Source: Oscarella lobularis
Taxonomy: Eukaryota > Porifera > Homoscleromorpha > Homosclerophorida > Oscarellidae
DNA: 64,000 bases
NCBI RefSeq assembly: GCF_947507565.1
Contig: NC_089181.1
Span: 2,241,614 to 2,305,613, forward strand
Direction: 5' to 3'
Part shown: piece by piece, positions 46,401 through 58,400 of the stretch
Layout of the letters: every line of letters begins with the position of its first letter
How positions within the stretch are numbered: position 1 is the stretch's first letter
Notes under the pieces: model-generated
Told to the model about the DNA's origin: nothing
The model's database searches: none
Seen by the model: the letters and a program-made list of their open reading frames with translations, nothing else
Program-made: the position numbers and the translations under genes

Positions 46401-49400
46401 GGGCCATGATGGTCAAACCCTTGGGGAGAGTTTCCAACTCCCTTCTATCCTAGCCAAGAGCTCATGCTCCTGCTACTGATAAGTATATGGAAACGCTGGG
46501 TATATATATAACAACCCTGCCTGGGTCACTTCGACTGCAGCTTTGCACACAAAAAAACACTCTTAATCGGCCGCAAATACGTTTCTGACAACAAAAACAA
46601 ATGAATTTTGTCGCAAATCAATCTAGAAACGCGAAAAAACGACAATAAAACGCGTGCCACGTACGCAAGGCACGCCCTGTCACGCTACATATGATGTCAG
46701 TGTATGATGTCAGTGTAAGTGCTAACGCATGACAAAATGCCTCATACGAGAGAGTAGAGGCGAAGAACCGGACGCGAAGTGCATTGTGAGTCTATTGTAA
46801 AGACATTTGATCGTTCTTTGGAGGCAAAAACCAAACGAATGCGTAGTAACGAGAATAAGCTTGGTCAGCACAATCTAGGTGATATATGCCGCCTCTATAA
46901 CGAGCATAGCGGAACGTGCGCTACACTTAGTGGAATGCTGGCGCGCCGGGCGCCGTTTCAGTCGTTTCTTACGAATTGGAGAAAAGGGGAACGACGGAAA
47001 ACGTGTGTTTTCAGTCGTTCCGTATAAATTTCTTGTAATTACACTGTAATTTATTACAAGAGAGTCCGTTGGCCAGTCTCTTGCAATTTCACTGTAATTT
47101 ATTACACAGGAGAGGAGTTGGCCAGTCTCTTGCAATTTATTGCAATTGATCACAAGAAAGAGCGGTTGGCCAGTGTCTTGCAATTTATTGCAATTTATTA
47201 CAAGAGAGATAGGTTGGCCAGTCTCTTACAATTTACCTGTGGCCACAGTGGATCACAGGTACACCTGTGGTCACAGAGATCTCTGTCGCCACAGTGATGT
47301 CTGGTACATCTGTCACGGACAAAACGCACTACGATAGAACGTACGTGTCTCTCATTCCAGCAACTTTCTTGTCGACCAAATCTAACGCTTGACGCAATTT
47401 TTCCAATTTTGCTTGAGATCGTTGCATGTTTCTAAAAAACAGCCTCTGTACGACGAGGCATCAGTCAAATTAACCGCGGAACAAACTTTTGTAAAGCCGC
47501 TTGTTCGGTTTCCAATGGCTCGATCTTTTCCAATACTTCCGAGTACCGAATATTGGCTTTGAGCCACACAGCGAGCGGCGCTGCAGCGGCGCTAGCACGC
47601 TTCGCAACCTGAAAAAGCGTTACCGTCAAAAAGCGCACGAAAATTAGCTAAAACTCCTCTCGCCTTTTCCTCAAACGATCTCTTGTTCTTCTCCAGCAAT
47701 TCTGAAACGCCCTGTCTCAATTCCGGCGTAACGTTTCGAACGTCAAAGTTGATTATCTCCTCCTTGACGCCCCGTTTCGCCAAAAAGCTACGCATAAAGA
47801 CTCGACAAAGCGGAGAAAAACACAAAGACCCGCACCTCTTCATGCTATTCCAAGACGTGTCGTAAATTCCCATGAGTCGAAGCACTCCTTCCAATATGTC
47901 GCGAATCACGTCCGGCGGCGCTCGCAACGATCGAATCTCCGATAGGGACTCCGACTTGATGTTGCCGACCGCCTGCTGAGCTTCTCTCACAGCCGGCTCG
48001 ATTTCAGAAAGTTCAATGTCAATCGCTTTCTTTCGCTGCTCCAGTTTTAGAGACTCCTCGGATAACTTCTGTTTGAGTACTTCCATTTCGCTTTTCTGCT
48101 CGCTCGCTTTCTACAACAATCAAAATAAAAGTTGGGAGTTTCGATCCCTCTGCGTTACCGCCATATTGATTGTGATCTCCTTCAAGGCAGCGTCCGCTTC
48201 GTTTTGCTTTTCGGCCAAAAGATGACTCTGCTCTGCCGCCTTGTGCTTCAAACTGTCCACGAGCTCCTTAGCTTCGTTAAGTTTCGCCACGCCAGCCTAC
48301 AAAAGAATCAACGTCGACCCAACTCACAACGAGAGTGACGTTAACTCGCCTGTAGATGGCTCTGCTTCTTTTGAACTCCGTGCCTCTTTCGGCTGTACAC
48401 GGCCTTGAACGTGTCCAAAAACGTCACGTATCGTCGCGGCGTCGCTCCGTTGCCGGCGTCGGCGCACGATTCGTGAATGGCGAGGAAATGTTTCGGCAAT
48501 CGTTTCATCTCTTTCTCGGACCAGTGAACGCCTTCGGCGCGCGTCTTCGCCGCCTGCTGAAGAGCGATGCTCGGCACGAGCAGCATGCTCTCGCGACTCC
48601 ACGACTCCATCGCTTGGAACGAGCAGCGCGTATAAAACGCCGGATTCGACTCGCAATTCTTGACGAAATCCGGCGACGACGAATCCATGACGACGACGAC
48701 GTGCAAGTTGGCTTGAACGCGTCGAGCGAAATAGGCGAAAAGGGAGCCGCGAAAGTTCTCCTGCGCCGCAGCGTCGCGAATCGTCGCAAGTAGCGGTTCC
48801 AATTCTTCGGGCGTGTAGAGGCCGGGCACTTCGCCGGCACTGAGGAGACTGTTAACCATTTCGAGAAAAGCGGGGTCGATGAATTGGTGATCTTCGAGAA
48901 GAAGCACGAGTTGATTACCGTCGATCCCAGTCGTTTGCACGACCTGAAGCACATCGGTATTGATTATATATATATCGAACTAAAACGCAGTATTGTCCTA
49001 CCGTTTTAAGATCATTTTTGAAGTGCTTGAGGCTGTAGCCGCGAGACAGCTTCGGCGTGTAGAGTTGGAGCTGGTGCATGTGACAGACGAGAGCGACGGC
49101 TGTACGCCGACCGACGCCGCTTCGGCCTGCGAGCAGGAGCGAACCGCCCGGCTTCGTGAGAACGCGATCGACGCGAGCCAAGTGATTGAGAACCTCTTTG
49201 AAGATGAGAATATTCAAAGCACTATTTTCACGAGCTAAAGAAGAGAAATATCTCAATGTCAATTTTTTCGTGAATTTCACTTTCTACCGTAGGACGTTAG
49301 AGCTTTTGCTGCGATTTCTTGAAAGTCGTCTGTAACTAGGCGACCCAATTGACGACCTGCTTTTCCAGCGCTTGATCCCGCTGCCGTCGTTCCCCACGTG

Positions 49401-52400
49401 ACGTAGTAGACGTCGTTCGTACTTATTCGACTTTGATCCATTGCCCAGTCGGAGAGAAGAGACGAGGCGAGTACGGCGTCGAATTTATCCACGTCGCGAC
49501 CGACGAGTCGATCGCGAAACAATCGACGCGCTTCGTACGCCCAGATTTCAAGCAGACGATCGGACTCAGACCCGGCGGACGCCGCCGCCGCCGCCTGATC
49601 GTAGCGAAGAAAGCCCAGCGTCCAATCGGTGAGATCGCGCGGAGTAAAGACGTAATGGGAATGATCGTCAATCGTGAATTTCGAACGAAGCTAAAACGGA
49701 GTTTCATCAAGTCAAAAACTCGCGACGACTTGTGATCGCACCTGTTCGTAGACGGAGACCATTGACAACGCGAGCGCGTGTACCTTCGCTGTGCTGCCCC
49801 ACACAGGGTGCGACAATAATGTTCGATGTAGAATGGGCTTTAGGTAGGCACCGTAGACGGCGTGGAGTTGATCGTGGTCAGGATATCTGAAGAAGAAAAA
49901 AAGTATTGCTACATTCAGTCGTTTTCTTCGTGTGCCCCCTTACCCTATGGAACATAGGCGAACGACCGAAGTGAATCTCGTTGTGAGTAAGTGACGTCCC
50001 ATCGTCGATCCCGGATTCATCGAGGCAACGATTTGAACGCCGTCGAGGCCTACGAATTCCAAGTTGGAATCGTAGAAGCCTTTGTACGTCAAGACCTATA
50101 GAAGACAAGTTGTCCTTAATGGTTTCCAGACAGATACAAAAAATTAAAATATTCACTGAACGCGGCATTCTATAGCTGATTTTTAGTAGTATGTATGGGT
50201 CGGCGATAGGCGAGTGAGGGTCGGGGGCGGCTCATGCCGATCCAATAGAACGAATGCACCGACCCCGCTGTCTACAAGAGTTTAGACCGATAAAAGTTCA
50301 AATAAACGAGCCACTTGTGACTGTGATCTTCTGTAAAGTCAGTACAAGGCAACCTTTGCACTGAGGCCCCCTTCCGCGCCTACGAGACCGTTAAACGTTC
50401 AAAAAACGCGCCTCTTTCACGTAGAATACTTTTAAAAAGTAGAAAAAAAACATTACGACACATGATACAAACCACACGGAAGACGGTGCTATGGAGGTTT
50501 ATCCCTATCAGAGGTGCCTCACAGGCGCAGCGGAGAGAGTGGGACTAGGAAGGCCGAAGCCCTTGTCAAGTTAGTATATTATCGGTAAACATAAATGAAG
50601 GGGTGGGTTAGACAGAACGGGTAAGGGCAGACTATTACGACCAACGAAAATGTAAAAGAGGGAAGGGGTATGTGTGAGACGAAGTTAGATGCAGTTAGTG
50701 AAGGTCACTGCCAAAGCACCGAATATCGGTGTTGGCGGGAAGTGACGAGGCGCGGGTCGCCGAGCATGGAAAGATGGCCTTGATTTTGTTGAGAATGATG
50801 GTAGCATTGCCACGCTGGAGACCCACCGATAGACGTTTGCGCCAGTAATTGACGAATGCGGCGCGATCGTTGACAAAGTCGATGGAAGGACGAACGGCGG
50901 CCTTGCGGAAGAAGTCCCGAGCAATGGGGCTCCAACGGCCGTACACCTCCATGACGAGAGGGTCAAAGAGGTAGCCGAGGGAACCAGCCACTGCCCGGTA
51001 CTTGTCGACCTTCTTTTGATCTTTTTGGGTCGCCGCAAAGCCGGAGACATTCGCCGCTTGAGATTGAACGTTCACCCCTAGGGGGTGCGTGATGCTGACG
51101 TCCAGAAGAATCTTTTTTCCTTGATCGAAGTTATAAACGCCAATGTCCGGTCTTTTCTTGTCGGAAAATTCGTTGGACTTCTCTAGCTCGCAGCGGAAGT
51201 TGACTGATCGCAGCATGCGGAACCAGATGTCTTGTACCATGTCATGACGACGAATCGCTCCGCCATCCTTAGGACATGTCATGACATGGTACCCTCTGGC
51301 ATCGCAGACGACTCCGCAGTTGCAAAGTTGGATTTGCCGAAGCATGGGGACATCTAACCAAAGTGAGGAAATTGACCAGCCACCGGGCATGATGGCAGGG
51401 TTCTGCCCACGTGAATCGGCATGGGTCGGCCCCGACCCTCACTCGCCTATCGCCGACCCATACACTACTAAAACGTTATGCCGTTTGCCTTCTCCCTATG
51501 CCTTTTGCCTTCTCCCCATGCCTTTTGCCTTCTCCTATTCCCTTTGCCTTCTCCTATGCCTTTTGCCTTCTCCCTATGCCTTTTGCCTTCTCCCTATGCC
51601 TTTTGCCTTCTCCTACAGTATGCCTTTTGCCTTCTCCCCATGCCTTTTGCCTTCTCCTATTCCCTTTGCCTTCTCCTATGCCTTTTGCCTTCTCCTTATG
51701 CCTTTTGCCTTCTCCTATTCCCTTTGCCTTCTCCCTATGCCTTTTGCCTTCTCCCTATGCCTTTTGCCTTCTCCCTATGCCTTTTGCCTTCTCCCTATGC
51801 CTTTTGCCTTTTCCCTATGCCTTTGCCTTCTCCCTATGCCTTTTGCCTTCTCCCTATGCCTTTTGCCTTTTCCCTATGCCTTTGCCTTCTCCCTATGCCT
51901 TTTGCCTTTTCCCTATGCCTTTGCCTTCTCCCTATGCCTTTTGCCTTCTCCCTATGCCTTTTGCCTTTTCCCTATGCCTTTGCCTTCTCCCTATGCCTTT
52001 TGCCTTCTCCCTATGCCTTTGCCTTCTCCCTATGCCTTTTGCCTTTTCCCTATGCCTTTGCCTTCTCCCTATGCCTTTTGCCTTTTCCCTATGCCTTTGC
52101 CTTTTCCCTATGCCTTTGCCTTCTCCCTATGCCTTTTGCCTTCTCCCTATGCCTTTTGCCTTTTCCCTATGCCTTTGCCTTCTCCCTATGCCTTTTGCCT
52201 TCTCCCTATGCCTTTGCCTTCTCCGTATGCCTTTGCCTTCTTCCCGTTCGAACGTTCAAGACAATTTTTAAAATGGTTTTAAATATGGTCCAAGACAGTT
52301 TTGAAAATGGTCCAAGACAATTTTGCCTTAGACGATTCATAAAAGTGTCTTGGACAGTTTTCCAGACCTTCTTCCCACACTGAAAAAATTCTCGGCAGAG

Positions 52401-55400
52401 CCCTGTGATGGTCACACCTTGGGGAGAGTTACATGTACCTGCTCCCTTCTATCCTAGCCACACAATCTCTTGCTCCTGCTACTGATAAGTACATGTAAAT
52501 GCTGGGTATTTATATAGGAACCCCCACAGGCTACCACGACTGCAGCTATTCATCACCAAAACGTGTGCTGTTTGAATCGAGAACTATGCCAATCGGCTGC
52601 AAATGCAATTTTGACCGTGATGCTGAACACGATTTTGTTCCAAATCAACTGAAAAACGCGAAAAGACGACGACTAACGCCTGCTACGTATGTAAGACACG
52701 CCCTGTCACGCTACATTGACGCAACCGTGACGCAGTACGCGCCATCGCTACGAAATGCTTTATACGCGAAGTAGAAGCGAAAAATTGGCTGCGAAGTACA
52801 TTGTGAGTCTATTCTAAAGACATTCGGCCGCTATTTGAACGCGAAAAGCGATCGGATACGCAGCGACGGCAATACGCTTGGTCAGCAAAAATCTTAAGTG
52901 TCATGTCGGCTCTATAAATGGCAACCAAACGTGCGCTACGCTAAGAAACAAACTGACGATGAGACAGACGCTCACAGCCAAATATTTGACTGCGTAGCGG
53001 TGAGCTGCAGGCCGGTTTTCGTCAAAATACCTAACCGGAGAGTGTACGTGAGCCGGGAGCGGGATTTCGGGGAGGGGCGCCCGAAACTTTTGAACGGTAC
53101 TGTAGGTAGACTAGGATTTAACAGGGGTGAGACTAATAAGACTGCGTGTGCCTACAAATTTCTTAGTGGAATCTAATGATAGTTCACTGTAGTGTTTCGC
53201 GTCAGTTTACAATTAAACGTAAAGGTACTTTGAGTAATGTCCGCACAAAATTTTCCGGACAAAAGGATATCTGTCCGGAATGGTTTCCGGACAGATACAA
53301 AAAATGAGAATATTCACTGGCCACTAACTACTCTAGCTCACCTGTTGAAGAAAGGCTATAAGTTGACTCGTTCCCCACTTGTCCGGTTTTGGCAGATTGA
53401 CGTCTTTCAGATACAGAATGAGGCGTTCGCAGTCTTTGGGCCGATAAACGCGTCCCGTGTTGCTGCTGATAACCATGCACGTTTGGCTGAGCTTTTGAAG
53501 CACGTGAACAGCAGTCGTCTGTGCCGTGCAATGAATGACAGCAACTTGGGTCGAGCGAAGCTTTTCAAAGCAGTGATGAAGCAGCAAACTAAAAGAAAGG
53601 GCACATATTCACACAATCAATAAATATTCAGATGAAGGTCTACCTCTTTCCGCAGCCTTCGGGACCGACTAAAACAAAAGGTTGCTTGTTGTCCGGCTGA
53701 AGCCAAGCCCAGAATAAATCCAAGCTTCGCTGAACGTCGACTGTCAAAATGACTGGAAGGGAGCCTGACGAAAAATCGTTGACTCTCAAATCGTCGGGAA
53801 TCTAGACAAATAGAGTCTTGGAAAAAAATTCGTTGCTTAGTTCAAAACAGCTCGTTACTTCCATCTGATACGTTCTGAGCCGGCCAGACTGCTCGTCATA
53901 GTACGTATCTTGTGGTCTCTTCTGATCAGGAGCCATTTCGTGAGTCAAATGAAAGATCTAAAGAACAGAAAGCCGCTATTGTTTAGAAAAACGACACAGT
54001 TCCTCTCAACTTCCTCTCACCTCTTTAGCCAAATTGGCAAAAGCACTCGGCTTCAAATTGCCGCCCAAGCCTCGAATCAGTGCACAGGCAAATTCTCCTT
54101 TCGTTCTAACTCCCCTCAGGTGCGAGAGCCCATTCAACGCCGTTCCAACGAGCGTTGTTTCTACGACAAAGTCGTTTTGTTTCAGCACCCATTCGAGTGC
54201 CTTGTCGAAGTAGTCCTCAAGCCAGCCTTCCAATCGTTTCCGATCTTCTTCGGGCTGATTTCGCAGCCACTGAGACACGACCGCCTTCACGTCCGTGTCC
54301 TCGTCGCTGAGAAAGATCATTCCCATGCGAGAAATAGTCGCCGGCGACGCGGAAGTGAGATCGTGAGTTTCGAAAATAAAATTCACGTTCGGACCGAACT
54401 GAATGCGTTCACCTGACGGCATGGTCAAGAGCCTAACCGCCGGAAAAAAAAAACACACGCGTTACAACGAGGCAAGAATGCTGTCGCTGAATGCGCACCT
54501 GTTGTCATCTAGAACCGAATTGAGGGACTCTATCCACTCTGGATCGATGTCGCCGTCGCATACGATCCACGAATGAACGTCGACCGGCTCTTTGACGACC
54601 TGACGAGCGCTGTACGTCAAGACGCCGTCTGACCATTCGCGAGTGTCCATGTCAATGTGTCCAAGCAACTGCGAGAGAACATTAGACAGAAGATAATTGC
54701 CAGATTTTATGCCGTACCTGAGTCCTTGGCATCGCTTTAGGATTCACCGTGTACTGCTTCAAACTTTGGCCTATCTTTTCGAGCGCCAAGTGCAAGATTC
54801 GCCAGAGCGTGCTCTTTCCAGATCCCGACGGACCGACGACGACGACGCCCATGCGTTGACGAAGTTGCTCGTACAACTCCAGCGCTTTGCACACCTAAAG
54901 AGTCGAAGGTGAGACGCGATGCTTTCTTTCTATTCTGATCGTTGCCCAAAACCTGTGATTTAATGATCGTCAGGTTTGATTCCTCGCACGCTGCCCGTAA
55001 GGCCGCCTCCAGCTTTTCGTACTCAATATCGCGAAAGGGAACGTCGGGAAAGACGTCGCGAACGAGCGAATCAAATCGTTTGGCGTCGGAAAAAGTCAAT
55101 TTGGACAACGTGTTGACTCGAAGAGCCTGAACAATGAGACGCGCCTCAACCTTGGCATCTAAAAGACAACATCGATCGAGGAAAACTATTTGCATAAAAT
55201 TAAGAACCTATGTCGGTGCCAGAATGGCGGCAATTCTGTAGTAAAGTGCCAGCACCCTTCAGAACCGTTTTCAAAGCCCGGAGACCCCAGTCGTAGTGTT
55301 GTTGCACCGAAAGCATTTCCCTACGTAGTATGAGTAGAAGAAGGCGTGCCGCAAGAAAAGAGAATTGGCAAACGCTTACTTCGAGATGTTAAATATTGCC

Positions 55401-58400
55401 ACGAGACGTCTGCCCAAAACTTTCGCTTCTTTGAAACCGTCCGAGAAAAGAATGACTTCGGCTATGAGTTCGTTGTCCGGACGCGACATGGCGACTGGAC
55501 GAAATAGTTGCTTGAGATTGTCGGGCAGCTTCTGCCGACCGCCGTATCCCTTTCCGGCCGGATTGAGCGTGATGAATATTCCCGAATTCGGATTGATGTC
55601 CACTTGCCGACCGAGTAGCTCCGTCTGTGCAGTTCTGCTTTTCAGCGCCGCCTGAATGGTTTGAATTTGCATAGAGACGGCCGATAAGACGGCCTCCTCG
55701 AGTCGATTGAACTCATCGAAGCAGCCCCAAGCGCCGCATTTCACGAGTCCAATGAATATCCGACCCATTGACTTTACGTCAATACCCTAGAGAGAGAGAA
55801 AAAAGAGAAAGGATCGTTACAAAAAGAGCCCTCTATCCTTCCTCCGTGCCAACCTCGTCGCAGTTGAAGACGAGCACTTGACGACCGAACAATCCTCCCA
55901 ACGCCTTCACCGACTCCGTCTTTCCCGTTCCGGCCGGACCGTAGGGATTTCCTCCCAAGCCCATGTGCATGCCCTGCGTCAGTGTCAAATAGCACTTATC
56001 CGTCAGAGGCGTGTGGACGAGCTTCGGCGCATTGCCCTGGTACTCGAACGTGTAGAAAAACTCGGCATCGCACATTCTCAATAAACAAGTTTCTGAAAAA
56101 CAGAAACGCCGGTAAGATAGGTGCCACGTGTGCTCAATGATAAAATTACCCTTGCTTTTGTCCGCGTAGAATCGCAACTGTTTCTGCCACGTCCACTCGT
56201 CCACCGACTTCGTTTCGCTGCTTATGAGCTTCTGAACGACGTCGATGTTATGAACGGTGTCAAGAATCAACGCCTTCAACTTCAACTCGAGCACGACTGT
56301 TGCAGCGTCTCGATCGCCCGAAGACGAACTGACGTCCGTCGTCGTGTAATTCTCCAACTGACCTTCCATTTCAATTTGAAATTCGGCGAGACTTCGTCCT
56401 CGAATAGCCGCTTCGCAACGTTCGGTAAACTGTATCCCTTCGGCTAAGCAGAGAATCTAAGAACACACAATAAAATATCTCATATGCGAGATCTCAATGT
56501 CTTATTTCTACCTGAGACGGAAAATCTGCCGGATTCACAGCGTTGCCTCGTTTTCCGGCTGATAAACACTCAAAAAGCATCTCCTTCAAAGTATCCTTCA
56601 TTTCGTCGGCCAACAGCTGCAGCCAGACTTCCACTTCGGTCGTTATGACGACTGGGCGCTTCAAAGGAACAACCTCGCCTTCCTGAATAATCATATTGGC
56701 TAAACCTAAACCTAAAATCTCCTAGTTTGTTTTCGTACGAGGCTCTTCATTGCGACAATGTGCGCGTGCTCTTGATCGAATTCGACGCTGTGAATGCCGG
56801 CAAACAGCTTCTTCAAGTGCGATTGTATGACAGCGGGATTTGTTGCTTGACCCAATATCTCGAGTAGATCGTCGTCACCAATAAAATAAAATCGAGGAAA
56901 CGCCGATCTTTTCTCCTAAATTCCAACGAAAAAATATTTGCCTGTATAAATGAACTCGGGGGGCCACTGACTTCAAGAAATTCGTTCAACGACTTTTGAC
57001 ATCGTTGCAATTGATCGAGCAACTGAATCAGCACGTTTCTCAGCCCGGGTCGAGCGACGAGCGACAGAACGCGATTGTCCTTGGCGATGTCGATCATTAT
57101 CAAACGAAAGTCGTCGTCGACGCGACGAAAGCGACCCTGTTCCCGAGGCAGGGCCCCTCGGCCGAAAATCGGCTCCAAGTAGACCCACTTTCGCTGAATT
57201 TGATTCAGATTGTGCAGGTACTCGTCCAAATCGGCGAGCTTCGATTCCCAAAGCGACGCTTTGTCAGCGAAGCCTTTGTAGTAGGGCGAGTCTTTGAGCG
57301 TTTGCAAAAGACACTGATTGTCTCCCACCTAAGAAAGAATTTATAACGACCATTTCATTTATTTATAATCCCTTTAAAAATTAATTTGATTACTGTACCT
57401 GGTTAACGAGATCGCGCCAGTCCTTTATCAGTTTCAAAGTTTTCGCGTTTGTATCCGAATAGTCTGTAAGCGTGAAGACGGTGCCGGCTCCCCACATGTC
57501 CAGCTCGCGGAGTGCATCTCGGATGGATACCTCTCCCTGCGCTCTACTATTCAATTCCTAGAAGCGGCGATAGATTTTTTGATATTCGTATAGACGGCGT
57601 TAAATGATACTTTAATTTCGCTGCTCTTCGCCACGATTACGTCGGAGACGGAAAGAATGTCGGAAAAGGCTAACTTGTCAAGAGATGTGCCCCTGGGCAG
57701 GCCAACCAGGTGAAATAACTCCATCCAATGCTCGGGAGAGAGTACGTCGCCTCGGACGTACTTGAGAAGAGGTGCGAGCTCCTGCAAAGCAAGAATCATA
57801 GAATCAAAAATGAAAACATAGGTGAACTCACTTGAAATTTTTCGACGTCTCTCGTCAGTCTCACTGTCATAGTCGTCGGTTCTTTGGCTCTCATCTTTTC
57901 AAACCAGGACGCGAGAAATTCGTCAAATAGATAGGACTTCGTTCTAAAACAAGAAAAAATAGACGCGCTTTTTTCGTTTGCTAATGAACTCGATTCCGTT
58001 TACCTAAACGATATCCAATCCTCTTTGGTCATCTCTTCGAGACCCGAGTGGAAATCTTCGAACATCTTCCACATCTCTTCGTGCTGCTCCAAGTCGCTGC
58101 GAATCTCTTCGGCCAACGAAAAGTCCGGCTTTGTCATGCCGAAATGCATACACTCGGCTCTAAAGAAAACGCTTCCACGCGGGGAAACAGCAGAACGCGG
58201 TTCCCCTCCTTACTCGATGCTCTTCATCGTCTCCTGAAGTTCGTCGAATTCAGCGCGTCTCTCTTTGAGCGAAACGACCGAGTCCTGCAGTGCCTTGTCA
58301 TCTCGATCCAAATCGACGTCTTTCGGCTTGAGCTGATGCCATCTAGCCGAAAACTTCTCCATGTTCTGATGAAAAGCGTTTACTTTAGACTCCACTCCAG

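Noticed and set aside
46440..46480. Resemblance of the reverse strand 'TTGGCTAGGATAGAAG' to the 5' part of U2 snRNA
   Set aside because: Only short discontinuous matches; no branch-point recognition sequence, Sm site or U2 stem-loops follow.
51281..52383. Three long overlapping plus-strand ORFs of 286-333 codons
   Set aside because: They are the three frames of the 20/19-bp minisatellite read through; composition is purely repetitive and starts lie outside the array in element DNA.
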